Origin: Rhynchopus euleeides | Lineage: Eukaryota > Euglenozoa > Diplonemea > Diplonemida > Diplonemidae | Reading direction: 5' to 3' | Length of the DNA: 64,000 nucleotides | Assembly (NCBI GenBank): GCA_963210315.1 | Contig: OY723256.1 | Span: 1 to 64,000, forward strand | Part shown: positions 53,401 to 64,000 of the stretch, piece by piece | Layout of the letters: every line of letters starts with the position of its first letter | How positions within the stretch are numbered: the stretch's first letter is position 1 | Translations under genes and position numbers: made by a program | The notes under the pieces: generated by a model | The model's input: only the letters and a program-made list of their open reading frames with translations | Told to the model about the DNA's origin: nothing | Databases searched by the model: none

Positions 53401-56400
53401 CAGCTGGTACACCACACCCTCGCGGAGCAGGGACGCGTTGCCCTGCAGCGACACGCCAGCCTTGTATACACACAGCTTGTACTGCCCCGAGGCAGAGGGC
53501 ATTGCTGCAGGTGGCAGCACGAACCGGTCGGCGCTGCTGCTCCACGTGGCATTGACCCTCACAGAGGCGTTGGTGTAGCGTGCCATCGTGAACCACTGGG
53601 GAGGCCCCTGCGCGCTGCCCGTTGGGGCAGACGTAGGCGCGGGGCACACCTGCGTGTCGTTCACAATAGTGGCGAGGTCGGCGGGGAACAAGCCCCCGAG
53701 CCCCGGGCACCGCGCCCCGAGGCTGCCGCCCACAGCACACCACGACGACGCGGACTCCAGCCCCACACCCTGCACCACAGTACGGACGTCGTATGCAGTG
53801 AACCCCTGTTTGTCGGTGTCGACTGTCATCTCGAGGAAGGTGGGGTGCGTGTACAGCCTGCTGGTGTTCGTCGCCACCTCTGAGAGCTTCAGCCACGGGC
53901 GCGGGTGCGCAAGGCTGGGGTGCGCAATGCGCATGCACACAAGGTACGCCGCAGCACGCAGGGGGAAGTGGAAGACGGCTGACAGCGACTGAGCGCCTGC
54001 ACTCACATGCGGGCAGGCCCCTGTGCCGGAGGTGGTGTTGCCGTCCTCACAGGCCAGCACGTTCGACGCGCCCTCCTCCCCAGGCGACGCGCAGTCGGCC
54101 TCCACCGATGCCCACCCCGCCGTGCTGCCCCACGCAGCCTCGCCTCCAGGGCGCGGCAGCCTGCTGTGCGGCTCCTCCTTCGCAACAAACTTGAACTCGA
54201 CACCCGCCTGCAGCAACGCCCCGACCGTGCCGTGCGTCGTCAGGGTAAACGCGTTGCCCACCGTGATCTGCTGTGTATGCAAATGGGTCTGCTTGACATA
54301 CTGCGTCGACGCCCCGGCAAACGCGATGGCCGCACTGGACACAGCCCCGTAGTAAGGGTTGTGCGGCTGCAGGGCGCCCTCAAGGCGCCACCCCGCGATG
54401 TGCGCGTGGGCGGTGTGAAAGGCAGGCCCTGTGGCGCCGTGCACAACGGCCTGCGTGGGGAGGCCTGCTGCCTGAGATGCCTCCACCCAGCGCAGCTCTG
54501 CCGTGCCTGAGTGCAGGCGGAACGCCGTCTGCACACACACCTTGTATGTCACGCGCGAGTCGCCTGCCACGGGGGGCAGGTACACTGTGAAGGTGGCCAG
54601 ATCAGCAGGGCCGTCAGCAGGGCCCAGGTCCGAAACGCCTGCCACGCCTGCCTCGGTCCCCACATGGTGGGACAGGCCCCAGTAGCTGGCATCGCCCGAC
54701 CCGTCACTGCAGCCCGACGCGCTGTCGACAACTTTTGCGGTGTCGCGCCCCTTCCCCGTTTCGAAGGTCTCGCTGTCCGCATCGAACACACACCCCGTGC
54801 TGGTGGATGTGGAGCAGCGCAGCAGACTCACACGCGACATGCCTTGGTTGGTGGGCTCAGAACCTGCCCCGACAAACCACCTCACGCCGTTGTCCACCAC
54901 GCGGAAGTCTGACGGGGCATCCGGGCTGGGCCGCCACCATGACATGGCGTCCCGCCCCGACCGTCGCAGCTGCACGCAGAGCATGTAATCCCCTGCGCGC
55001 TGCGGCACGTTGAGGTAGAACACCACACCCCTGCCCCCAGCGGCTGCGACCTGCCTCTCCGTCCCCCCCGCATGCAGCATGCCCTCCGTGCCCCCCGCAG
55101 GGTTGCCGCAGTGGTTGTTGCGCACCCCTGCCGCCAGGGGGACGAGCTTCGCGCGGAACGCCTCCGCCACCACCACCTCGCGCTGCCCGCTGCCCGCCAG
55201 CACGGAGCGCGTCGGGAGCCCAACGTCACCCAGCCACGCGAGGGCAAACCGCTGCAGCGACCCGCCCAAAAGCACGCTGCCCACATGCGGCCCGTCCAGC
55301 CGCAGGGGCAGGGGCGGCATGACCTGGAATGTCGTATTCAGCAACTGCCAGTTGGTTCCGTGCACCTGCTTATAGCACAGCGAGTAGAGGTTGCCGCGCT
55401 GTGTGCCGGCAGGGTCGTGCGGCGGGAGGGTCAGCACCGCTGCGAGCGCCGCTGCCTCGGAGAGCGCTGCGTCGAAGGGCGCCATGTCGTCGTAGGGGTG
55501 TGGGGTCACGGAGGCCCAGCCCGCCAGGCGAGGGTTTGTGCCGGAGCACACCCCGCCGCACATCTGCCGCGCCCCGAGCGTCCCGGCGCAGGTGTCGGTG
55601 GCGTTGCCCACCTGCAGCAGCCCACTCAGGGCAGGGGTGCCCCACCCGCCCACCTCGCACACAGGGGAGAGGAAGGTGTCCGCCAGGCGGGGCACCCAGT
55701 TGCGGTGGTTCACGTCGCAGGAGCCCCCCCTGGGCACCAGGCGGAAGACGTCGCCCGACCTGGCGCAGCCCGGGTCCTGTGGAGGGCACCGCAGGCGCGG
55801 CGCGGCGGCCAGCCCGGCGGCTGCGTCGCGGAACAGCAGCACCGCCTCCATGCCCGCCCTGTCCTCCCGGTAGTCCACAGACAGCCCCTCGGGTGCAGGT
55901 GCCACCTGGAACCACACAGCCTCGGCGTCGCGCCAGCCGTCGCGCTGCAGCGTGGCAGGCGGCATGGGGTGCCACGGGTCGTTGCTGGGGCCGACGCGAT
56001 CTCCGTTTTCATCGACCCGCGCCATGGCGGCAGGGGGCACCTCACGCCAGTTCCAGCCGCGCAGCCTGAAGCAGACGCGGTAGTACCCCTCAGGGGGCAG
56101 CAGTGCGTAGAAGGCGACCTGCTGTGTAAAGGGGAGGTCCGACGCACTGCCAAGGCACATCGGGGAGGTGCCCTCGGCGTCAGCGCTGTTGCACTCCACC
56201 ATGCCGCCGTTGTAGCTGGCTGCTTCGTGGCTGTCGCTGCTCCCCGTGAAGCCTGTGTAGTCGCAGGGCCTGTCGTGCTGCACGAGGCGGAGTGCGCTGC
56301 CTGCCGTGCGGTTCAGCCTGTCCGTCGCGTTGTGCCGCCGCACCATATCCCACCGCCGGGAGTCCAGCAGCGTCGGGATGGAGGCATTGACACGCTCCAC

Positions 56401-58563
56401 CAGGAGGGGGCCCCAGGTGCCTGCGCGTGTGTCGTTCATCCACCACCCCAGCTCGGGCGGCATGCCGGAGGGGCCCAGCCACTCGCCGTAGGTGCCGGGC
56501 ACCAGGAGGTGTGCCGCGTCGTCGGCGTAGACACCGGCCCCAGGGGGGTAGGCGTCGCCGAGGTGGAGCCAGTGTGGCGGCACGGCGCCCCGCCCCAGCT
56601 TGTGGAAGGGCAGGACGCGGAACCCGCTGTGGCGCGTGCAGGTGTGGGGCCCGGGGAAGGGGCACGTCCTGCGGTAACACACGAACCACTGCGATGCGTT
56701 GCGCGGGACGTAGAGCGGGGAGAAGGTGGCGTTGACGCTGTGGGGCGTGTCGCGGCCCGGGTCCTGCCTGGGGTCGGAGGGGTCGCCGAGGAGGTCGTTG
56801 GACCCGATGGGGTACGGCACGCGGTCCTCCGTGAAGCCGCCGTGCCACCCGTTCTGCGGGGTGGGGGCATCGCGGTCCCTGGCCCAGCAGCCCTGCGAGG
56901 GGGTGGTGCCGTGGCGCACGTCCCGCAGGGGGTGTGCGCGGCCCTGCAGCGTTGCCTCGCCGAACCACTTCTGCTCGACAATCCGGAAGGTGTCGCCACC
57001 CCTCGGGGCCCAGTAGCTCGCGGTGGGCGTCAGGGCTGCAGGGTGGCTGCCTTCTGCCTCCGGTGCGTCTGCTGACATGTCGGCGCCGGAGGCGAGGTTG
57101 CTGAGGCTGGCCCTGCCGGAGTCGTCGAAGACAATCTCGCCCCAGGTGCCGGGCGAGAGGTCGGCCATGGACCACCCCACCTCCTCCGGGATAGTGGCGA
57201 AGCTCAGCGACGTCGCCCCCTCCGGGCTGCAGGACCCTGCACGGAAGGGCGAGCAGCGGAAGAGCTTCTGCCAGAGGGGGATGGAGGGCAGTGTGGTGTT
57301 CTGTGTGGCGAGGGCCAGGCGGCGCTGGCGTGCGGAGTAGCAGACGTCGAACCGTGCGACGTGCTGCGGCAGGCGCAGGTAGACGTATGCGTCGCGGGGG
57401 AGGCGCACCCCTTCACCCATGCCCCGCACAGCCTCGAGGAGGGCAGTGATGTTCCCATCACGCGGTGCGGCGGCGTAGTTGCCTTCGCTGCTCCATGCAT
57501 CCACCAGCGGGTTGGCGTACTGCGTGCCGAACACACCCACACCCCCTGCGGTGGCGCCTTCACGCAGGCCCTGCACAGCCTCACCCTCCCAGACACCGCG
57601 GGCGTCCACCGTGTTGGAGCCGTAGTATGTGAGGGCCGCCTGAAACTCATAGGTGCAAGGGGCACCCTGCGGCACAATCTTCAAGTTGTCCCCGAGCGCG
57701 CACTGGCGGAGGTCCGACGCACATGCCGACGGTGCATATGTGAAGTTCCACGACTCGTCGCCGCTGACAAGCTGGACGATGGCGTACTGCCCCACAGAGG
57801 GGTCGGGGAGGTGGTACCACGTGTGCTCGGGCACCGATTGGAAGACAAATGTCGCAGCCCCCGGCGGGACGAAGGCGTTCCACCTGTTGACATATGTTGG
57901 GTCGAACAGGCCCTCCGGCACGTTGTGTCGGAAGCACACCAGGAAGCGGACAGACTGATGCGGCGCGACGAACGTAAAATGCGCAGACGACACGAAAACC
58001 TCACCAGACTCGGGCGGCGGGGCCAGGCCAAAGCTATCGATTTTATGCAGCACGGGCCTGCCGTGGCTGACGTACGCACTACAGTCATCATGCAGGGATG
58101 CATTGAAGGCATACACACGCACCTGCAGCGCTGCCACGTCAGATGTATTGAAGTGGTCGAAGAGCTGATACGCGCCGTGGAACGGCGTGAGAAACTCAGT
58201 GACAAGGCGCCCCCTCAGCTCCTGGCCTGCACGAAACGCCTCGGGCGCGAGCTCCATGGTGTAGTTGTGCGACAGCAGCGACACGGTGGAGGTGAGGGTG
58301 GCTGTCCCGGTATCCGTCGCCGTGTCGGACAGCGAGGCGCTGTCCGTTGCCGTGACGGTGTTGGTGATCGTCTTCGTCTGGGTGTTCCCCGCGTCCCCCA
58401 CCGCCGACATCACGAAGAGCAGCGCCGCCACAAAATGTCGTCGCCAACCGCTGCGGCAAGGCACGCGTCGCCGCTCCCCCCACGCCCCCAGGCATACCCG
58501 CCCACCGGCAGCACCTGCCGCACCCTCGCTGTGCTGCGCCACCTCCGCCACCTGCGCGCACAA
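44434..58563 (-). CDS. Giant repetitive cell-surface protein, signal peptide and GPI-type tail, at least four exons
   Basis: The main exon is open from 58563 to 45965. Exons 45788-45260, 45107-44726 and 44684-44434 follow, for about 4,586 residues. The introns are 45964-45789 (AG|GTGTGT to ACACAG), 45259-45108 (GTATGT to GAGAG, acceptor least certain) and 44725-44685 (CAG|GTATGC to CCCTCAG, 41 bp); together they keep frame. A signal-peptide core, HFVAALLFVMSAVGDAG (residues 43-59), leads to a Thr/Ser linker. About nine modules ending in a VCYR- or LCVY-like motif lie between residues 206 and 1,690. Modules with PCxxC motifs lie between about 2,360 and 3,910. The end is a PTxAPT stalk and a hydrophobic tail (SLLLCALCLLIAAW) typical of GPI-anchor signals. 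The N terminus is unresolved: the first in-frame ATG (58410) lies inside the signal core. A GTATGC to CGCAG intron (58497-58451) would join the signal to another frame whose only ATG is at 58844. Function is unknown; adhesion or a wall/scale role is inference. Confidence 0.8.
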
Positions 58564-59320
58564 GGCGCCGCTGTGTCCTCCTGTGGGTGTGCTACTGCGT
58601 GGACAGGATGGACCCTGTGAGTGCCTGCAACACCACCCACTAAACCTAGTGCAGACTTGGCCCTCCCCCGTGTTCCTTCTATGTCTATCAATTGGGGCTG
58701 GGGCAAGAGGGGGTCGGGGGCGGCGGCCGTCGCGACGTTTGTATGGCAGATCAGAGCTGCCTCTAGCGGGTGAACAGGGTGGAGGGGGAAGGGGTGTGCA
58801 CGCAACACAGGCACAGAGATCCCCCAGGAGTGTGGGGGGGCCATCTGCTGCGGGGTGCCGGTGCGAGAGAAACCAAATGCAACTTCATGAAAATAGTAAT
58901 AGGGCTGACCGCAAGAACAGAAGAAAATGAACAAAAGGCAAAGCGGGGGAGGGGCCCTTCGCAGAGAGGTGCAGAATGCAGAGTGACCCACCCTCACAGA
59001 AGAGGTGTCACACCGGCATTTGGGGTTTACAAAGAAGAGGCCCCTCCCCCGGAAATATCAAATCAACCGGAAGAAGAGAAGCAAGGGATGGGAGGAGGAC
59101 AAAGAGAGAAGGGGTGGAAGCAACTTTTGCTAGCGGCGTAACGCGCCAACAACAAACAGGACGCATACACAGCCTGCGGCAGGCACAGGGTACAACGTAG
59201 TTTAGGGGTCGGCGTGGGGAACAAGGGTGGTGTGTGTTAGATACAAGTATACAGTCGGGTTGGTGGAAAATACGGGACACAGGCAGGCACATTGGGGGGG
59301 TGTCTTCCATCTAACGCAGC
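58564..59320. other. Intergenic region between the giant gene and the alanine-rich gene
   Basis: About 760 bp. No second gene is supported. It should hold the 5' leader or first exon of the giant gene (an in-frame ATG at 58844 under the 47 bp intron model) and the 3' UTR of the alanine-rich gene. Purine-rich runs occur at 58890-59130 on the plus strand. No promoter element can be assigned. Confidence 0.5.
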
Positions 59321-60895
59321 TTAGTAATACCGCCCGGGGCTGCCAGCGAGGGCGGAGAGCTTGGCGTCCAGCAGAGGGCTGCTCGCAACAGGGGAGGCGT
59401 AGGCCAGGGCGCGGGGCGAGGTGTACTCCACAGCAGGGGGGCTCAGGGCTGCTGCCGTGTAGGGGGCGTAGGTGTCGACGACTGCCAGGCGGTGGGAGCT
59501 CGCGTCGTGCACGGCACGTGCAGCGGAGGCGCCGTGGGCCACGCCCCCTGCGACCACAGCCTCGTGTGCGGCGTAGCGTGCGCCGGTGTGCGCGTCAGCC
59601 TCGACGGCAGAGGCGGCTGCTGCGCGGGTGTGTGCGGAGTTGAGCCTTGCCGACTCGTCGTAGTGGCGGATGCGCTCCACAGAGGCGTGCAGCACAGCCC
59701 CGTCGCGTGCCACCCTCGTCACGGCCTCCTGGCTGGAGGCGCGTGCGAGGCCCGCCTCGCTTGCCGCCAGGTGGGCGCGTGCACGGCGTGCCGAGAGGTG
59801 TGCCTCGTCTGCCTGCATGCGCACAACACCCTCTGCTGCGGCCTGCTGTGAGAGGTGTGCACTGGCGTGGGCGGCGTCGGCACGTGCAACGCCAGCCTGG
59901 TTGGCGGCGGCGCGGGCAGCTTGGTCGGTTGCGGCCAGGCGGGCGTGGACGTGGGCAGCTTCGGCCTCCTCTGATGTTGCGCGCCTTGCAGCGGCGACCG
60001 CCTCTGCCTGTGCTGCCCCGTACTGCAGGGCACGCGTGCGTGCCTGCTGCTCGCGTGCTGCCGCCTCCGCCCTCGCCTGCGCTGCAGAGGCACGTGCGCC
60101 GTCAGCCTCCCTGCCCGCCACAGCAAGTGCGGTGCATGCATCACGTTCTGCTGCCGACGCCTCCCTGGCGCAGGCAGCGGCACCGGCAGCAGCCGCAGCT
60201 GCCTCTGCGCGCCTCGCCTCGGCTGCTGCTGCGACGACCTCAGCATCCGACGCACGCCCCCGTGAGGTGGCAGCCTGCGACGCAGCCTCGTCTGCAAGGG
60301 TGGCGGCAGCACGCTCCGCTGCAGATGCGTTTGCCGCATCCGCGAGTGCAGCTGTTGCGCGTGCTTGCTGGACGTGCGCGTCTGCTGCGCGGCACGACCG
60401 CTCCGCCTCGAGAGATGCTGCGCGTGTTGCGGTTGCTGCCGCCACGTTTTCACGCTCCGCTGCCACACGGCTCGCCACAGATGTCGCCACCTGTGCCGCC
60501 CCAAGCTGTGCATCGGCACCTGCAGCCGCAGCATGCGCACCCGCGGTCTCCGCCTGCCACCCGGCAACCTCTGCCGATGCCAGGTGCGCATCCCTCAGGC
60601 TGGCTGCGTGGGACAGGGCCGCACCGTGCAGGCGTGCATCCGCAACGTCCGCCATGTTGCCCTGAGCGGCAGTCCTGCCCGCCTGTGCCAGAACATCTGC
60701 CCGCGACAGCGAGGCGTGCGTCGAGGCCACAGCAGCATGTGAGGCAAGGTTGCCAGCATACGCACCTGCCACGGCTGCGCCGTTGTGTGCTGCGGCTTCG
60801 TTGACGGCGTGCGAGTGGCTCAAGGCATGGTGCACCGGGTCGTCGACCACCAGACGTGGCGACAGCGTCGAATAGTAGTGCGGCGAGAGGGCCAT
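59321..60895 (-). CDS. Alanine-rich predicted coiled-coil protein, 524 residues
   Basis: A single exon from ATG 60895 to the stop at 59321. The N terminus (SPHYYSTLSPRLVVDDPVHH) and C terminus (SPLLDAKLSALAGSPGRYY) are non-repetitive and both carry SP and tyrosine motifs. The roughly 400 residues between are very rich in Ala, with regularly spaced charged and His residues (for example AERENVAAATATRAASLEAE), as expected of long helical rods. There is no signal peptide, membrane span or catalytic motif. By composition it could be a structural filament or cytoskeletal protein. I do not recognise the family. GC pressure alone could exaggerate the alanine content, but the uninterrupted frame, ATG start and distinct termini argue for a real gene. 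Confidence 0.72.
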   Translation of the reverse strand: MALSPHYYSTLSPRLVVDDPVHHALSHSHAVNEAAAHNGAAVAGAYAGNLASHAAVASTHASLSRADVLAQAGRTAAQGNMADVADARLHGAALSHAASLRDAHLASAEVAGWQAETAGAHAAAAGADAQLGAAQVATSVASRVAAERENVAAATATRAASLEAERSCRAADAHVQQARATAALADAANASAAERAAATLADEAASQAATSRGRASDAEVVAAAAEARRAEAAAAAAGAAACAREASAAERDACTALAVAGREADGARASAAQARAEAAAREQQARTRALQYGAAQAEAVAAARRATSEEAEAAHVHARLAATDQAARAAANQAGVARADAAHASAHLSQQAAAEGVVRMQADEAHLSARRARAHLAASEAGLARASSQEAVTRVARDGAVLHASVERIRHYDESARLNSAHTRAAAASAVEADAHTGARYAAHEAVVAGGVAHGASAARAVHDASSHRLAVVDTYAPYTAAALSPPAVEYTSPRALAYASPVASSPLLDAKLSALAGSPGRYY

Positions 60896-61103
60896 GGTCG
60901 GGTTGTTGTGTTGGATGAGTTCCTGCAGTGGTGTGACAGGTGGTGACAGGTGGTCCGGCGGTGCACACTGGGAAGAGCTGGAGCAAAAAAAGAAGGGCGG
61001 GGTGCTGAGTCGTAACTTTGCCGTGCCGAGATGTACGTATCACAACCTTGCACAGAAGTGCGTCAGCTGATTGAGGGTGTGATATGAGGGTTCTATCCAA
61101 CAA

Positions 61104-63160
61104 CATACATTGGGCGTTATTCCGTTACCAGTAACGGTAATAACGTTATTTTTGCGTTATTTTTTGACCCCAAAAAAGGCAGCATTTCCCGGTGAATCTG
61201 ACCCGAAACTGGCGTCCCTACCCCCCCTAAAAGAATTTTCTTGGGTAAAATATCACTCCAGGGGGCCACTCCGTGATGTCAAAAAATTGGAAAACGTTTT
61301 CTCCTAAAATAACGCGTTATTTTTCCGTTATTTTCATGAAAACTTGCGTTATTCGGACAATTTTGCGGGCGGATGGTGTAGTTTTTGGTGGAGATGGCTC
61401 CAGAATACCCCCCTGGGACCATTTTTTGGATAATAACGCACGGACATGTCGAGTTTCGTGAAAAAATCATGTTTTTTGGCTTTTTCAAGGCAAATGCTGC
61501 AGAAACCCCTGCAACCTTGCAGTATCCAATGTTCCTGGAGTGAAATTTGGAGTGAAAATCACTCCAAAATCACTCAGTGTGGACGCAGAAGTGAATCCTT
61601 CAGGAATACACCCGCACAACTCACATTGGCGGAGTAAAAACCACCTGATATTTTTACTCGTTACGAGCGACGAAGTAGCGCGAAGTAGCGACGTGCCCAT
61701 TTTTTCCCGGCCCGTTCTAAAATATTTACGTTCCAAAAGTCCGTTTACTGGTGCTGTCAAAAATGCTTCGCACAATATACGCACGAACTACCCAAAGTAC
61801 GCTCGGGCTACGCACGAAGTACGCAGGAACTACGCAATTTGAACTTTCTTGCACCCCCCAGTCATTATTTGCACGCACTCCAGGTCCCATATTTGCACCA
61901 GTGCAAATATGAGACCTGGAATGCAAATATGGTAGCTGGAGTGCAAATATGAGGAATTTCCGAGTTCGTCGTGCTGTGCAAAACATGACTGGGTTGTGCA
62001 AGAAACCATCATCTGCACCCCGTATCGGACTCAATTGCACCCTCGTGCAGGTAAAAAAAGGCCTCGGGCCTCCGGCCCTCGGACCGTTGTTTTATTACGC
62101 ACACGACCTTCGCGCAGAAAGTGTCATTCAGCCCTGCCAAACGTGCTCTACACACCACCCCCTTCATCAGGCAAGTGGGTTTGTAAGGGTGTGTGGAAGC
62201 GTCAACGCTCGGGTGCAGGAAATATACATTTTGGTCACAAATGGCGTTACACGCACTACGCACAACGTGTGCACGACTTCGGCAGAACTACGCACAACCA
62301 ACGCAATTTGGACCTTTCAACAACACCATTTACGGTACTTCGATTTTGGGTGGGAAAGATGGGGCAAGGAAGTGGAAAAAACTGCGAAGAAGGTCGAAAA
62401 TTTTCACATTTTCATCAGAAACCATATTCAACGGATTCCGATTTTCGGGTGAAATCAAGCAGGTTGGCGCAATGGCTCATGTTCACCCAAAAATGCACCT
62501 ACCAAACCTCTTTTGCTTGATTTTTGGGACGGCATGGGTGATCCAGAGGCCAAAAATCACGATTTTTTCACCAATTCCTTCGACAACGGACAGTTCCAGA
62601 CCACAAGGACCACATTTTGGGGTCAGAATTTTCTCGGTCAAAAAATTCGAAAAATCTGAAATCTCTCGGAATTTTGAGCATTTTTTTGAGATTGGCATGC
62701 CCATTTTAGACCCTTTGCGTGGCTCTAAACCCAAAAATTTGCTCGAAAATGGCCTCAAATAGCCTAAAACAGCCCATTCTGGCCACCCCGAAAAAAAAAT
62801 TCGAAAAGGGTCCCCCTATAGAAGTTGCCCAAAAATACCGAAAATAACGCGGTATTACCGGTAATAACGGTAATAACGTTACCGATAACGTTATTACCGT
62901 TACTGATAACGGTATTACCGTTACCGATAACGGTAATAACGGTAATAACGTTACCGATAACGTTATTACCGTTATTACCGTTCCTGATAACGGTAATAAC
63001 GGTATTACCGTTATCGATAACGGTATAACGCGGAAAAATAACGTTACCGATTTTCGGATAACGTTATTCGGCCGTTCTGGAACGTTATTAACGGTAAGTT
63101 ATTTTACCGAAAAAATAACGGTATTACCGTTACTGGTAACGCAATAACGCCCGATGTATG
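61104..63160. mobile_element. TIR element, 2,057 bp, 6-bp target duplication CAACAA
   Basis: The left end (CATACATTGGGCGTTATTCC, from 61104) and the reverse complement of the right end (CATACATCGGGCGTTATTGC, from 63160) match for about 49 bp with few differences, including GTTACCAGTAACGGTAATA. Both ends are flanked directly by CAACAA (61098-61103 and 63161-63166). The interior is AT-richer than the genome around it and has no long frame or recognisable transposase, so it looks like a non-autonomous DNA transposon. It includes repeated GCAAATATG motifs (61860-61955), GAACTACGCA-type motifs near 61780-61840 and 62230-62310, and an internal palindromic array near its right end. Confidence 0.85.
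62842..63060. repeat. Palindromic TAACGGTAATAACG array inside the TIR element
   Basis: About 220 bp built from alternating TAACGGTAAT, AACGTTACCGATAACGTT and ATTACCGTTA motifs in both orientations. Nearly every segment can pair with a neighbour. The same motif forms the inner part of both terminal repeats, so the array seems derived from repeated copying of the element's own end sequence. Confidence 0.85.
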
Positions 63161-63166
63161 CAACAA

Positions 63167-63666
63167 GGATATCAAGGCGGCACTTTCAAAGTCCTGCCAA
63201 GGACAGCGCCACGTGGGTGTGTGCTTCTGATATATGTTATGTCATCATGTGAAACCCTCCCCAGCGTGTGCCAACATCCCTGACACGCTCACGAAAAGCA
63301 TGACACGGAGAAAACAGGTGCCGAAACAACCTGCCGAGCACACGGGTGGTGCCACGTTGATCCACGCAGCGATCTCCCATGACAGGAAGCCTTGTCGCCA
63401 CGGCAGAGTCGCCGCAGACTGTGGGAGAGGTGTCGCCAGTCACCTTGAGGTTGCAGTGTGTCATCAGGCTAAGACCCGTGCCCTCTTCACCTCCCCTGTT
63501 AGGTTGCTCCCATATCGTTGCCTGCTTTGGGGCCTGAAGGACATAGGGGTCCAGCAGGCACTTGAGCATCGCAAGGCATGAGTGGCTGTTTCAAACAGAA
63601 GTGCACCGAGCCTGCGCTCTTGATGCACCGCCTGTGCACAGGACACCACACCACAGACTTGCTGCT
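63167..63666. other. Intergenic stretch, nothing recognised
   Basis: 500 bp between the TIR element and the 3' end of the pyrophosphorylase-like gene. Short open frames only, with no motif. It probably includes the 3' UTR of that gene. Confidence 0.5.
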
Positions 63667-64000
63667 CTACAGCTGCGACTGCTGCACACCCGCCTTGAAC
63701 TTGCCTGCCGAAGTGTACGTCAAGCACATTGCCTTCTCCCTCTGCACGACTGTCTTGTAGCCGCGGATGCAGAGGGCAGGGTCGTCCTGCCCAGGGACTG
63801 CGGGGATGCGATTGCAGGCTTCATTCTCGACGACAAGCCCGTCAATCTCAAGCGACGCGTCGTCGCACACATCGATGAACAGGGCACCCCTGAGCTTCAG
63901 GCTTTTGATGACGACATTGCGGCCGGTGATGCACAGGGTGCTGTGCGGGGAGATGTCCACACGATGCACCTTCACAGCAAGGTCGGCACACGTCAGCGCA
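63667..64000 (-). CDS. UDP-sugar pyrophosphorylase-like protein, C-terminal part (runs off window)
   Basis: 111 codons are visible, open to the window edge and ending at 63667. The sequence GRNVVIKSLKLRGALFIDVC followed by ASLEIDGLVVEN, then ALCIRGYKTV and a final YTSAGKF, resembles the C-terminal left-handed beta-helix of UDP-sugar/UTP-glucose-1-phosphate pyrophosphorylases. That part contributes to oligomer contacts and not to catalysis. These enzymes make UDP-sugars from UTP and sugar 1-phosphates in the cytosol. The catalytic Rossmann-like domain lies beyond the right edge, so exact substrate class (UDP-sugar, UDP-glucose or UDP-acetylhexosamine) cannot be settled here. Confidence 0.65.
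   Translation of the reverse strand, partial: ALTCADLAVKVHRVDISPHSTLCITGRNVVIKSLKLRGALFIDVCDDASLEIDGLVVENEACNRIPAVPGQDDPALCIRGYKTVVQREKAMCLTYTSAGKFKAGVQQSQL

Noticed and set aside
45896-58620. Plus-strand frames (up to 667 codons) opposite the giant gene
   Set aside because: Arg/His/Pro-rich mirror images of a GC-biased coding strand, with no recognisable domain.

Overview
The window comes from the nuclear genome of a GC-rich unicellular eukaryote, most likely an alga or other protist. I cannot place it further from sequence alone. The eukaryotic signs are in-frame GT-AG introns (41 to 176 bp), a giant secreted protein with a GPI-type tail, non-LTR retrotransposons, A-tailed retroposons, and UDP-sugar pyrophosphorylase and Asteroid/XPG-family genes. 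Every coding feature I can support lies on the minus strand.

1 to 22 kb: a satellite block of the 8-bp repeat TTTGCGGG. It is organised as a higher-order repeat of period 12,518 bp, made of an 11.6 kb homogeneous array plus an 886 bp spacer carrying a 56-bp-arm palindrome. Two spacers and parts of three arrays are visible. The huge open frames in the arrays exist only because an 8-bp unit without stops stays open in several frames.

22 to 26.6 kb: a nest of small dispersed repeats. It holds A- or T-tailed SINE-like elements with clear target-site duplications, a retroposon fragment ending in an A tract, a 217 bp 'island' of the satellite bounded by A44 and T17, and the 3' end of a retrotransposon.

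26.6 to 39.2 kb: two related non-LTR retrotransposons arranged head to tail. The upstream copy has one continuous frame from a signal peptide through proline/arginine-rich and cysteine-rich repeats, a multi-membrane-span region, an OTU protease, zinc fingers and a reverse transcriptase that is cut at motif B. The downstream copy is broken by a retroposon but keeps the reverse transcriptase, a restriction-like endonuclease, a degenerate OTU domain, a second OTU domain that looks intact, and zinc fingers. Read together they suggest an element with a membrane or secreted N terminus and three OTU-like domains. This is the best candidate for something undescribed.

39.2 to 64 kb: host genes, all minus strand. 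They are a broken laminin-G-like gene, an Asteroid/XPG-like nuclease gene with a 46 bp intron, a giant (about 4,590 residue) repetitive surface protein whose last three introns can be placed in frame, an alanine-rich coiled-coil gene, a 2,057 bp terminal-inverted-repeat element with a perfect 6-bp target duplication, and the C-terminal part of a UDP-sugar pyrophosphorylase-like gene running off the right edge.
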